DNA of 64,000 bases from Cognatishimia sp. SS12 (lineage in GTDB: Bacteria > Pseudomonadota > Alphaproteobacteria > Rhodobacterales > Rhodobacteraceae): contig NZ_JAQNCZ010000002.1 in assembly GCF_028369055.1 (NCBI RefSeq), forward strand, positions 124,001 through 188,000, given 5' to 3'. The position numbers and the translations under genes were made by a program. How positions within the stretch are numbered: position 1 is the first letter of the stretch; each line of letters begins with the position of its first letter. A model generated the notes under the pieces. It searched no databases. It was given only the letters and a program-made list of their open reading frames with translations, and was not told where the DNA came from. Below are positions 1 to 8,081 of this stretch, one piece after another.

Positions 1-1190
1 TCCTGGAACCCTTCCATGGCGACCTTCGCCATTTCAGCAGGTGCATCACGGTCAAAGAACTGCGCAACACCGCCTGGGCTGTTTTGCGACAGCATGACAA
101 AGCCTTCTTTCAGGAACTTGTCGTCATCCACAGAAGATTTCGCGTTCACAGGCAGCTGACCCAGGTTGTCCCCATTGTTGATGAGGGTCTGGTTGTCGGC
201 AGAAACGACGAATTTCAAGAATTCTTTTGCCGCTTCTTTGTTCTGAGCGCCCGAAGGAATGTGGAAAGTATCGGTTGGCGCGTCTTCCGCCAGCTCCACA
301 TCTGGGTTGATCGCTGGGAACTGATAGAAGTCCAGCTTGCTGTCATCCAGACCTGCATCACGGAGCGGTGCCACCGCGAAGTTACCCTTCAGAATTTCGA
401 CCGCATCGCCTGAAACGAAGAACGGCAAAGATTCTTGCCAGCTATAGGCGGTGTGGTTGTCGATGAATGCGCCCATATCGAGCAGTTCGCGCCAGTTTGC
501 AAAGGTCTTTGCCACGCCTTCGTCGGTCCATGGAATTTCGCCGCCGGTCAGCTTTGCGTGATAGTCATAGCCGTTGGTACGCATGTTCAGATAGTCAAAC
601 CAACCACCTGTCGTCCAATAGTTCTTAGAGCCCAGCGCATAACATTTGCGGCCCGAATCCAAGATTGCCTGACAGTTAGACTTCATTTCTTCGAAGTTTG
701 CTGGTTCGTTCAGGCCCAGCTCTTCGTAGATGTCTTTGCGATAGTAAACACCCCACTGATAATAGGTGTAGGGCACGCCCCACTGTTTGCCATCCAAAGT
801 CATCGCACCTTTGGTGGATGCCAGATCTGCCAGCGTTGGGTCGGTCCAAACATCAGAGATGTCTTCGAACAGGCCCGCGTCAACATATGGCTTCATGCGG
901 TTTGCCGCGTACCAGTTTGCAACGTCTGGCGCATTGGCTGTCAGGAAGTTGCGAATCTGCGTCTTGTAAGCTTCGCGATCAATCACTGTCAGTTCGATGT
1001 TCAGGTCGGGGTGCATTTCCCCAAACCGCTCAACCATGCCCTCCATAACGGCACGGGGTGCCGGGTTGGACATATCCGAGAAAATGACGAGATCGCCAGA
1101 CAGTTTAGCGTGGCTTTCAGCCCACGCGCCCGTAGTAAGGGCAACTGTCGCAGCAAGTGACGCCAAAACAGACTTCGATTTAAGGAACAT
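1..1190 (-). CDS. Sugar ABC transporter substrate-binding protein (C-terminus cut by window edge)
   Basis: This is the periplasmic binding protein of a carbohydrate ABC importer of the UgpB/MalE-like family (COG1653 type). The reading frame starts at an ATG at 1190 preceded by GGAGG and runs open to base 1, so about 396 residues are visible and the stop lies outside. Residues 1-24 form a Sec signal peptide ending in AWA. The mature part has the family look, with a motif around NAPDVANWYAAN, GVPYTYYQWGVYYRKD and, near the end, repeated PVNAKS-like blocks. It lies divergently from the IclR regulator at 1320 and close to a matching ATPase at 2122; the permease genes are presumably beyond the left edge. 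The substrate (sugar or glycerol phosphate) cannot be told from sequence. Confidence 0.9.
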   Translation of the reverse strand, partial: MFLKSKSVLASLAATVALTTGAWAESHAKLSGDLVIFSDMSNPAPRAVMEGMVERFGEMHPDLNIELTVIDREAYKTQIRNFLTANAPDVANWYAANRMKPYVDAGLFEDISDVWTDPTLADLASTKGAMTLDGKQWGVPYTYYQWGVYYRKDIYEELGLNEPANFEEMKSNCQAILDSGRKCYALGSKNYWTTGGWFDYLNMRTNGYDYHAKLTGGEIPWTDEGVAKTFANWRELLDMGAFIDNHTAYSWQESLPFFVSGDAVEILKGNFAVAPLRDAGLDDSKLDFYQFPAINPDVELAEDAPTDTFHIPSGAQNKEAAKEFLKFVVSADNQTLINNGDNLGQLPVNAKSSVDDDKFLKEGFVMLSQNSPGGVAQFFDRDAPAEMAKVAMEGFQ

Positions 1191-1319
1191 GGTTTTCCTC
1201 CCCATTTAGGTTCCAAATATTGAGACCAAGTTTTAACTATTGAAAACAATGAAACGTAGAAGTAACGTTGTCAACATGTTTCGGCGGCGGGGAAACGCCG
1301 GGACAGGGAGGAACATAGA
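1191..1319. promoter_or_regulatory. Divergent promoter/operator region between binding-protein gene and iclR
   Basis: These 129 bases separate two divergent starts and must hold both promoters. The stretch is AT-rich compared with the genes around it. Visible symmetric elements are ATTG-AAAA-CAAT at 1239-1250, GTTTT/AAAAC arms at 1230-1247, GTTGTCAAC at 1267-1275 and AACATGTT at 1273-1280. IclR-type regulators bind short palindromes in such regions, so these are candidate operators, but I cannot assign a specific site. Both genes have strong GGAGG ribosome-binding sites at the region's ends. Confidence 0.45.
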
Positions 1320-2105
1320 ATGATCAAGCCGGAAAAAAAGGACGGCACGGTCGGTAAAGCTTTGGAAATTCTCGAGCTCGTCGCGGATTTCGAAAGACCT
1401 GTGCGCTTTTCAGAATTGCTGGCGCGCAGTGATCATCCAAAGGCGACCGTCTATCGATTCTTACAGACTTTAACGAATCAGGGGATGCTTTCGTATGATG
1501 AATCGCATCAAACCTACGGAATCGGACTAAAAGTTTTACGCCTTGCACATGCCGCCTGGAAGAACGCTTCGCTCGCTCCAATCGCCTCGGAAATAATGGA
1601 CGATTTGGCCAAAAATGTACACGAAACCATTCATTTAGCACAAATGGAGAATGGTCAGGTCCTCTTCGTGGACAAGCGCAGAAGCTCATCTCTCTTTGAT
1701 ACATTGGCCCAAACCGGCCGGGTGGCCCCTGCACATTGTACTGGCGTTGGCAAAGTAATTCTGGCTTTTATGAGCCCGGAAAGGCTTGAACGGGCCCTGC
1801 GACAGCAGGCTTTCGTCCCCTATACGAAGGCAACGCATCGGGACCGCGACAGTCTAATAGGAGAATTTGAGGAAATCCGAGAGAGTGGTGTGGCATTCGA
1901 TCGGGAGGAGCATGAAGAAGGGATCATTTCGATTGCGGCACCCATTTTGTTGAACAACGGCAAAGTTGTAGGGTCAGTTTCAATCGCAACGTCCACCACA
2001 CGTCATTCGCTGAGCGATCTTCAGGATTTTAAGGCTCTGTTGACTGAAACAACGAAAAAAATCGGCGATGCGGCCACCACGTGGCAGTTTCCCTCACCAA
2101 ACTAA
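1320..2105 (+). CDS. IclR-family transcriptional regulator
   Basis: A 261-residue DNA-binding regulator. The N-terminal winged helix-turn-helix spans roughly residues 9-70, with the recognition region around KATVYRFLQTL. The C-terminal IclR effector-binding domain follows (about 85-255) with the typical TGVGKVILAF, DREEHEEGIISIAAPI and GSVSIAT segments. The start ATG has GGAGG eight bases upstream. It lies between the divergent binding-protein gene and the ATPase gene, so it probably senses the imported sugar or a product of it and controls the transporter. The gene looks clearly lower in G+C than its flanks, which may point to separate acquisition. The family is clear; the ligand is unknown. 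Confidence 0.92.
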   Translation: MIKPEKKDGTVGKALEILELVADFERPVRFSELLARSDHPKATVYRFLQTLTNQGMLSYDESHQTYGIGLKVLRLAHAAWKNASLAPIASEIMDDLAKNVHETIHLAQMENGQVLFVDKRRSSSLFDTLAQTGRVAPAHCTGVGKVILAFMSPERLERALRQQAFVPYTKATHRDRDSLIGEFEEIRESGVAFDREEHEEGIISIAAPILLNNGKVVGSVSIATSTTRHSLSDLQDFKALLTETTKKIGDAATTWQFPSPN

Positions 2106-2121
2106 GTGGAGATGAATCTAA

Positions 2122-3186
2122 ATGTCGGGTGTAGAACTCACGAACGTCATCAAGAAATACGGCGAAACCCAGGTCATTCACGGGGTCGATCTGAAAATCG
2201 ACAACGGGGAATTTTGTGTATTTGTTGGCCCATCGGGCTGCGGCAAGTCCACGTTGTTGCGTATGGTGGCCGGTCTTGAAGAAACCACTGGCGGGACCAT
2301 CGAAATTGGCAGCCGCGACGTGACCCACGCTGATCCGTCCGAACGCGGTGTGGCGATGGTGTTCCAGACCTATGCGCTTTATCCGCATATGACCGTCGAA
2401 GAGAACATGGGGTTCGGTCTGAAAATGAACGGCGTGCCCAAGGCGGAAATCGAAAAGAAGGTCGCCGAGGCGTCGCAGATTCTGCAGCTTGACCAATATT
2501 TGAAGCGCAAACCCAAAGCGCTCTCGGGCGGTCAGCGTCAGCGTGTGGCCATCGGCCGTGCCATTGTGCGTGGCCCAGAGGTGTTCCTGTTTGACGAACC
2601 CCTCTCCAACCTTGACGCCGAACTGCGTGTGGACATGCGTGTTGAAATCGCGCGCCTGCACAGCGAAATCGGCGCAACCATGATCTACGTCACCCACGAC
2701 CAGGTCGAAGCGATGACCCTCGCAGACAAGATCGTGGTGCTGCGCGCCGGTCATATTGAACAGGTTGGCGCACCCATGGATCTGTTCCGTGATCCTGACA
2801 ACAAATTCGTCGCTGGCTTCATCGGTTCACCGTCGATGAACTTCCTCACTGGCGTGGTTCAGGGTGGCAGCGTGCGCGTCCCGGCGCTGAATGACGAAGT
2901 GATCGAAACCACGGTAACTTTGCCAGCAGACGGCACCGAAGTTCTCGTCGGCATGCGCCCGCAACATCTGGGCGTGACCTCTGATGCGGCCTCTAGCGTC
3001 AAGGTCGAACTGGCCGAGCAACTCGGCGGCGTGTCCTATGAATACCTGCGCGCAGCAACCGGCGAGCGGATCATCGTAGAATCCAAAGATGACGATGTGC
3101 TGCCCAAAGGCGATACCGTGAAGGTCGCTTTCGATCCGAGCCGCGTCATGTTCTTTGACGCCAAAACCGAAGCGCGCCTGCGCTGA
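2122..3186 (+). CDS. Carbohydrate ABC transporter ATP-binding protein (UgpC/MsmK/MalK type)
   Basis: A 354-residue ATPase that energises a sugar importer at the inner face of the cytoplasmic membrane. Walker A GPSGCGKST is at 36-44, the Q-loop glutamine at 82, signature LSGGQ at 134-138, Walker B VFLFDEP at 154-160 and the switch histidine at 192. The C-terminal third carries the TOBE/OB regulatory domain of the MalK group (KVELAEQLGG, VGMRPQHLG). It follows iclR by 16 bases, and its likely partner is the binding protein transcribed the other way at 1190. No permease gene is in the window. A terminator follows at 3208. Confidence 0.93.
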   Translation: MSGVELTNVIKKYGETQVIHGVDLKIDNGEFCVFVGPSGCGKSTLLRMVAGLEETTGGTIEIGSRDVTHADPSERGVAMVFQTYALYPHMTVEENMGFGLKMNGVPKAEIEKKVAEASQILQLDQYLKRKPKALSGGQRQRVAIGRAIVRGPEVFLFDEPLSNLDAELRVDMRVEIARLHSEIGATMIYVTHDQVEAMTLADKIVVLRAGHIEQVGAPMDLFRDPDNKFVAGFIGSPSMNFLTGVVQGGSVRVPALNDEVIETTVTLPADGTEVLVGMRPQHLGVTSDAASSVKVELAEQLGGVSYEYLRAATGERIIVESKDDDVLPKGDTVKVAFDPSRVMFFDAKTEARLR

Positions 3187-3207
3187 GGCATCGGCTGATC
3201 AATGCAA

Positions 3208-3239
3208 AACGCCCGCTGCAAGGTCAGCGGGCGTTTTTT
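3208..3239 (+). terminator. Rho-independent terminator after the ABC ATPase gene
   Basis: An 11-base perfect stem (AACGCCCGCTG with CAGCGGGCGTT) and six-base loop is followed directly by a run of T. It ends the iclR-ATPase transcript. Confidence 0.88.
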
Positions 3240-3259
3240 GTGCGTAAATTTCAGCGCGC

Positions 3260-4477
3260 TTAGGCCACATCCTCGACAGGCTGGCTGCGCCATTTTGGCA
3301 GACGAATAAGCGCTGTGGTGCTGTCCTCAGATGTATGCACTTCAAACTCACCCCCGTGCAGATCCACCAGCTTGCGCGTGAGCGGCAGACCAAGGCCCAG
3401 CCCGCCGCCGGTGCCGCGGTGATCCATATTCCCGCCGACAACAAAGGGTTCATACAGCTGCGCCAGCTCCACATGGTCATGTAGGTGGCCGTTGTCCGTC
3501 ACACTCAATTCCAGATAGCCACCTTCCGAAATCTGCGCGCCCAGCTTGATCTCTGTGCCGCCGTGCAACAGCGAATTTAACAGCAATGCAGACAGGCAGG
3601 TTTTCATGTGGCTTTCGTCCAGCGTGACCGGAACCTCTGGCAAATCCGTATCGCAGCGCAGGGTCTTGCTGCTTTCGGTTGCTGCGCTGGCGTGAATGTC
3701 CTGCAGCTCGCCCAACAGCTCTTTCAGTGACACCGGCGCGTCGTTCAATTGCAATTCACCCGTGGTCGTGTTGCTAAAGCTCAGAACAGCCTCCACCAAA
3801 CGCATCAGATGCTCTGCAGAGCGCAGGGCCCCGCGTGCCATCTTGGTGTTTGCCTCATCCCGTGTGCGCAGCTCCAGGAGTTGCAATCCACCTTTGATCA
3901 CCGTCAACGGCGTGCGCAGCTCATGACCGACCAGGGTCATAAAGGTCGACTTTGCTGCCGAATCCGCAGGCGCAGCCGGGGCCGCCGGTTCCCGCTCAAG
4001 CGCGGCCACCACGGCTTTGCCGAGATCATGCAGCACGGCCATCTGTGTTTCGCTCGGCGGCTCATGGGGTTTCACATCAAGCACACACAAGCTGCCAAAC
4101 CGAAACCCGGAAGACAGAACCAGCGGCACGCCCGCATAGAACCGCGCTTGGGGACCGCCTGCTGCCACCATCGGGTGCTCTGCGAATTTGGCGTCTTTGC
4201 TGAGGTCCGGGATCACCATCGCCTCACCGGACATGATGGTGTGGGTGCAGAATGAATTGTTTTTGGGCATCTCGCCAAGTTCAATGCCGACCACGGATTT
4301 GTACCACTGCGTGGCATCCTCGATCACGCTGATATGCGCAATCGGGCAATCAAACAGTTTGCGCGCGGCGTCACAGAGGCTGTCAAACAGCACATCATTG
4401 TCACGCGACAGGCCTTTGACGGCCGAAACGGCGCGCACGCGCGCCTCTTCATTAAATGGGATGGGGTATGTTCTCAT
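3260..4477 (-). CDS. Soluble GAF-domain sensor histidine kinase
   Basis: A 405-residue histidine kinase with no signal peptide or membrane segment, so it is probably cytosolic. An N-terminal GAF domain (about 28-160) carries blocks typical of GAF kinases, such as ISVIEDATQWYKS and FYAGVPLVLSSG. The phospho-acceptor histidine is His185 in GHELRTPL. The ATPase domain shows the N-box asparagine (N301), DNG at 328-330 and the glycine-rich GGGLGLGL at 357-364. No response regulator is adjacent, so its partner is not known. GAF domains bind small ligands or chromophores; nothing here identifies the ligand. Confidence 0.9.
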   Translation of the reverse strand: MRTYPIPFNEEARVRAVSAVKGLSRDNDVLFDSLCDAARKLFDCPIAHISVIEDATQWYKSVVGIELGEMPKNNSFCTHTIMSGEAMVIPDLSKDAKFAEHPMVAAGGPQARFYAGVPLVLSSGFRFGSLCVLDVKPHEPPSETQMAVLHDLGKAVVAALEREPAAPAAPADSAAKSTFMTLVGHELRTPLTVIKGGLQLLELRTRDEANTKMARGALRSAEHLMRLVEAVLSFSNTTTGELQLNDAPVSLKELLGELQDIHASAATESSKTLRCDTDLPEVPVTLDESHMKTCLSALLLNSLLHGGTEIKLGAQISEGGYLELSVTDNGHLHDHVELAQLYEPFVVGGNMDHRGTGGGLGLGLPLTRKLVDLHGGEFEVHTSEDSTTALIRLPKWRSQPVEDVA

Positions 4478-4605
4478 GTCTCAAAATCCAAAATCTGTTC
4501 GCCTTGCCCCAACAAGACAGGGTGATTCGGTTCATTTGGCGTTTAAATTGGTTCCAAATTGAGACACGGACGACCCACCCTGCCGGGTGAGCCATGAATT
4601 TTCTC

Positions 4606-5169
4606 TTAGATCGCGAATGCCTGGGCCAGATTTTCTGGCAGCTCAAACTCTTTCAACACCCGCGCCCGCGCCTCAGCCGACATCTTTCGCGCGGTTTTTT
4701 CCACGATACGCTGGACTTTGTCTTCCGGGTGTTTTGCGGCGAAGGGTGCAAAATACCATGTGAGAAACGCAAAGCAGATGACATCTTCCAGCGCCTGCAC
4801 GTTCTCATGTCGCTTGATGCCCTCTTTGCGCAGCATCTTTTCGGTTTCTTCGATGGCCTCGGCGTCATAACCGGCCGCTGCCATAAAACCACCAACCCGC
4901 TTGGCATGATGCGCCGCCAAATCCTTGCGCCAGGTCAAATAGCCCGCGCGCCCATCGGGATAATCGGCACGGGCCAGAACCCAGCGCTCGACGTGCTGGC
5001 CGCGCGCTGCGATCTGCAGTTCTTCACTGGCGTTCGGAAAGAGACGGGCCAGTTGCTGACTCATGCGTTGTCCGTAAAGCAGGGCCTCTGGTTGCCCTTC
5101 GTCTAGTCGCGGATCTTTTTCATTTGCCGCATCAATCGCGTTCAGAACCTGTGTCAGCCGGTCGCTCAT
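4606..5169 (-). CDS. DUF4202 domain protein
   Basis: A 187-residue cytosolic protein that fits the DUF4202 family, with a His-rich central region (ARGQHVERW, DLAAHHAKRVGG) and helical C-terminal half. The family has no established function that I can name. The histidine pattern resembles metal-dependent HD-like folds, which is only a guess. The ATG at 5169 is preferred over an upstream TTG because AAGGAA lies at a suitable distance before it. It sits upstream of the histidine kinase on the same strand, separated by 128 bases, so co-transcription is possible. Confidence 0.75.
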   Translation of the reverse strand: MSDRLTQVLNAIDAANEKDPRLDEGQPEALLYGQRMSQQLARLFPNASEELQIAARGQHVERWVLARADYPDGRAGYLTWRKDLAAHHAKRVGGFMAAAGYDAEAIEETEKMLRKEGIKRHENVQALEDVICFAFLTWYFAPFAAKHPEDKVQRIVEKTARKMSAEARARVLKEFELPENLAQAFAI

Positions 5170-5268
5170 CTGCCGATATTCCTTTTCTACTGCAAGCAAA
5201 GGTTAACACAGCGCATGGCTTGCCTCCCAGTGCGGATCGCCGCTTATATGGTGAACATGATCCTGAAT

Positions 5269-5318
5269 TACGGCTTTTCCCCTTGGGATATGATTGAAAC
5301 CAGCAGATCAAAGCCGTA
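5269..5318. repeat. Spaced inverted repeat upstream of the RNase D gene
   Basis: TACGGCTTT at 5269-5277 and its exact reverse complement AAAGCCGTA at 5310-5318 are separated by 32 bases, ending 31 bases before the rnd start. The pair could form a stem in the leader or bind a dimeric protein. There is no T run, so it is not a normal terminator. Confidence 0.4.
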
Positions 5319-5349
5319 AGTCCACAGGGAACAGAAAACCGAGGCGACT

Positions 5350-5961
5350 ATGGCGAACCATCTTTATCAGGGCGATCTGCCCGACGGGCTTGATCTGGGC
5401 CCGGTTGTGGCAATTGACTGTGAAACCATGGGGCTGAACCCGCACCGCGACCGCCTGTGTGTGATCCAGATGTCAGGCGGCGACGGCGATGCCCATCTGG
5501 TGCAGGTCACCAAAGGCCAGACCGCTGCGCCGAACCTGTGCAAAATGCTCGAAGACCCGAACGTGCTCAAGCTGTTTCACTTTGGACGCTTTGATATCGC
5601 CGCCATGTACAACGCCTTTGGCGCGCTGACGGCGCCGGTCTATTGCACCAAAATCGCGTCCAAACTGGTGCGCACCTACACGGACCGCCACGGCCTGAAG
5701 AACCTTCTGCAAGAGCTGCTAAATGTCGACATCTCAAAACAACAACAGATGAGCGATTGGGGCGCGGAAACACTGACCGCCGCACAGTTGGACTATGCGG
5801 CCTCTGATGTGCTTTACCTGCATGAGTTGCGCAACAAGCTGAATGCGCGGCTGGCCCGCGAGGGGCGGATGGATCTGGCACAATCCTGTTTTGATTTCCT
5901 GCCGACCCGCGCCAAGCTTGACCTCGCAGGCTGGCCTGAAATCGATATCTTTTCGCACTGA
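5350..5961 (+). CDS. rnd: Ribonuclease D-like 3'-5' exonuclease
   Basis: A 203-residue DEDDy-family exonuclease. The acidic residues are Asp23 and Glu25 in AIDCETMGL, Asp82 in FHFGRFDIAAM, and Tyr149 with Asp153 in LDYAASDVLYL. These bind two metal ions and trim RNA 3' ends. It is much shorter than the roughly 370-residue E. coli RNase D because it has only the catalytic domain and no HRDC domains, as is common for the short alphaproteobacterial form. It is immediately followed by lptC with a one-base overlap (ATGA-like junction), so it shares an operon with the LPS transport genes. Confidence 0.88.
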   Translation: MANHLYQGDLPDGLDLGPVVAIDCETMGLNPHRDRLCVIQMSGGDGDAHLVQVTKGQTAAPNLCKMLEDPNVLKLFHFGRFDIAAMYNAFGALTAPVYCTKIASKLVRTYTDRHGLKNLLQELLNVDISKQQQMSDWGAETLTAAQLDYAASDVLYLHELRNKLNARLAREGRMDLAQSCFDFLPTRAKLDLAGWPEIDIFSH

Positions 5962-6569
5962 TGGCACGGCGCGGGCTGACATATTCCCGGGTGATTGCCT
6001 GGCTCAAGGTTGGCCTGCCGGTCATCGCTTTGGCCCTGCTGTCGACGATGTTTCTGTTCTCGCGCTCTAACGCCCCTTCTGGTGCCCTGCCCTTTGCGGA
6101 TTTCGAATTGGAAGAGCGGGCGCGTGATCAGCGCATCACCGCGCCGTTTTTTGCCGGCCAGACCAGCGCCGGATACGATATTTCTGTGAAAGCGGATTTT
6201 GCACAGCCAGGTTTGAAAGACCCGCGCCTGACCGAAGCGCAATCCGTGGCTGCGACCATCAAACTGGCGGACGGCAATATTGTCGACCTCAATGCGCAAA
6301 GCGCCGAGGTCGACAGTTTGAACCGTTTGGCCGACCTGTCGGGCGTTGTGACCATCACTTCTAGCAACGGCTACAAGATGGTTACAGAAAGCTTGGCCTT
6401 GAATATGGATGCGGGCAGCGCCACCTCTGAAACCGAGGTACAGGGAACGGGCCCCGCCGGCACATTCACTGCGGGAGCGATGGAGCTGCTCAATCCACCC
6501 GAGGGCGAGAATAGCCGTTTCCTTTTCACAAACGGCGTCAAGCTGGTATACACACCTGCAAAAGAATGA
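5961..6569 (+). CDS. lptC: LPS export ABC transporter periplasmic protein LptC
   Basis: A 202-residue bitopic inner-membrane protein that links the LptB2FG extractor to the periplasmic LptA bridge in lipopolysaccharide transport. One membrane helix lies at about residues 14-34, followed by a periplasmic beta-jellyroll domain (GYDISVKADFAQP, NIVDLNAQSAEVDS, GVTITSSNGYKM). It overlaps rnd by one base and lptA follows directly. Its order before lptA and lptB is the conserved proteobacterial one, which makes the call firm despite the family's low sequence similarity. Confidence 0.88.
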   Translation: MARRGLTYSRVIAWLKVGLPVIALALLSTMFLFSRSNAPSGALPFADFELEERARDQRITAPFFAGQTSAGYDISVKADFAQPGLKDPRLTEAQSVAATIKLADGNIVDLNAQSAEVDSLNRLADLSGVVTITSSNGYKMVTESLALNMDAGSATSETEVQGTGPAGTFTAGAMELLNPPEGENSRFLFTNGVKLVYTPAKE

Positions 6570-6577
6570 GGTCTGAA

Positions 6578-7066
6578 ATGCTGCGTTTCATCATCTTGGC
6601 CATAGGTCTTAGCTTGTGCGCCGTCGCCACGGCGCAGGCTCAGACCTTTAAGGTCGACTTCGGTATTTCCAGCCAGGACCCAGATGCCCCCATCGAAGTC
6701 AATGCGGATGCGCTGTCAATCACGCAGGACACCGGGGCCGCCCAATTTGATGGCAATGTGATCATCACCCAGGGTGACATGCGTATGGAAGCCGCCGTGG
6801 TTGACGTGTTCTATAACGAAGACCAAAGCGCCATCGCACGTCTTGTTGGCAGTGGCGGCGTATCGATCTTTAGCGGCAAGGACACCGCCGAAGCGCAAAA
6901 TGCAGAATACGATGTTGATGCCGGTTTGATCCGCATGAATGGTCAGGTTCTGCTGGTGCAGGGCGTCAATTCCATCAGCGCAGAACGCATGACCGTGAAT
7001 GTGACCAACTCAACCGCCGAAATGCACGGCCGGGTGCGCACCGTGTTGCGCCCCAATGCAAATTGA
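6578..7066 (+). CDS. lptA: LPS transport periplasmic protein LptA
   Basis: A 162-residue periplasmic protein of the OstA/LptA family that forms the bridge carrying LPS across the periplasm. It has a signal peptide (first 20 or so residues, ending in AQA) and one beta-jellyroll with the typical pattern PIEVNADALSI, QFDGNVIITQGDMRM and SISAERMTVN. I prefer the ATG at 6578 over the in-frame ATG at 6566, because a GAGG motif lies at the right distance upstream and the signal peptide then starts cleanly. It sits between lptC and lptB. Confidence 0.88.
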   Translation: MLRFIILAIGLSLCAVATAQAQTFKVDFGISSQDPDAPIEVNADALSITQDTGAAQFDGNVIITQGDMRMEAAVVDVFYNEDQSAIARLVGSGGVSIFSGKDTAEAQNAEYDVDAGLIRMNGQVLLVQGVNSISAERMTVNVTNSTAEMHGRVRTVLRPNAN

Positions 7067-7076
7067 CGGGGATCAC

Positions 7077-7835
7077 ATGGCGAAACCCAAACTTACTGTC
7101 ACGGATGGCCGCTCTGGCCTGCGCGTCGAGAACCTGCGCAAGAGCTATCGCAAACGTGTGGTGATCCGCGATGTCGCGCTTGAATTGCAGCGCGGCGAGG
7201 TCGTGGCGCTGCTTGGCCCCAATGGCAGCGGCAAGACCACCAGTTTTTATGCCATCGCCGGGCTGGTTGTGCCCGAAGGCGGCAAGGTCAGCATTGATGG
7301 GCGCGATGTGACCACGATGCCGATGTATCGCCGCGCCAAGCTGGGCATCGGGTATCTACCGCAGGAAATGTCGATTTTTCGCGGGTTGAGCGTTGAAGAC
7401 AATATCATGGCGATCCTTGATATTGCCCATTCTGATGGCCACAAGCGCCGCGAACGGCTGGAAGAATTGCTGTCAGAATTTTCGATCGAACACCTGCGCC
7501 GCGCGCCGGCGCTGGCGCTGTCGGGCGGGGAACGCCGCCGGGTTGAAATCGCCCGCTGCCTCGCTGCGGACCCGAAATACCTGCTGCTGGATGAACCGTT
7601 TGCGGGCGTTGATCCCATTTCCGTCGGTGACATCCGCCATCTTGTGTCTGACCTGAAAAAACGTGGCATCGGCGTGCTGATCACCGATCACAACGTGCGC
7701 GAAACGCTGGAGATCGTCGATCGGGCCTATATTTTGCATGACGGCAAAGTCCTGATGTCCGGCAGCCCGGATGAAGTCGTGGAAAACGAAAATGTACGCC
7801 GCGTTTACCTTGGCGACAGCTTCAAAATTTCCTGA
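7077..7835 (+). CDS. lptB: LPS export ABC transporter ATP-binding protein LptB
   Basis: A 252-residue cytosolic ATPase driving extraction of LPS from the inner membrane with LptF and LptG (not in this window). Walker A GPNGSGKTT begins at residue 47, the signature is LSGGERRRVEIARC, and Walker B is YLLLDEPFAG. The segment GIGYLPQEMSIFRGL is characteristic of LptB. The ATG at 7077 with GGGG upstream is preferred over the ATG at 7056, which would overlap lptA. It ends the lptCAB set; rpoN, which follows lptB in enterobacteria, is missing. Confidence 0.95.
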   Translation: MAKPKLTVTDGRSGLRVENLRKSYRKRVVIRDVALELQRGEVVALLGPNGSGKTTSFYAIAGLVVPEGGKVSIDGRDVTTMPMYRRAKLGIGYLPQEMSIFRGLSVEDNIMAILDIAHSDGHKRRERLEELLSEFSIEHLRRAPALALSGGERRRVEIARCLAADPKYLLLDEPFAGVDPISVGDIRHLVSDLKKRGIGVLITDHNVRETLEIVDRAYILHDGKVLMSGSPDEVVENENVRRVYLGDSFKIS

Positions 7836-7918
7836 TCCGATCAAATCGTCAGCGAATTTCTTCCAATTCAATGTGAGTCGCGATTGACAATTCGCGCCCT
7901 GCCTGTCCCAATGTGGAT

Positions 7919-8014
7919 ATGACGCTCGTGACTTTTTCCTTGCTGATCTTGGCGCTCTCAATTCTGGGAACCCTTGAGAGCAAGCTGCACCTGCGTCCCA
8001 TTCCAACATTCTGA
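7919..8014 (+). CDS. Possible 31-residue hydrophobic small protein between lptB and hpf
   Basis: A short open frame of 31 codons starts at ATG 7919 and begins MTLVTFSLLILALSILGTLE, which could form one membrane helix, followed by a basic tail ending RPIPTF. A TTGACA element at 7884-7889 could be a promoter -35 box for this frame or for hpf, but no good -10 is visible. The ribosome-binding site is weak (TGGA very close to the ATG). It could be a real small membrane protein or a chance frame in the 246-base gap; I do not recognise it. Confidence 0.3.
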   Translation: MTLVTFSLLILALSILGTLESKLHLRPIPTF

Positions 8015-8081
8015 ACCTCGCCTGCCCTGCGCTTCGCAGGGGCAGACCGTTTTCAGCAATGTTCACTAAGAAGGAGACAAC

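Noticed and set aside
435-1160. Plus-strand frame of 241 codons at the left edge
   Set aside because: Antisense to the sugar-binding protein, which has a clear signal peptide and RBS on the minus strand.
4576-4589. CACCC/GGGTG hairpin after DUF4202 gene region
   Set aside because: Five-base stem with no T run; likely chance.
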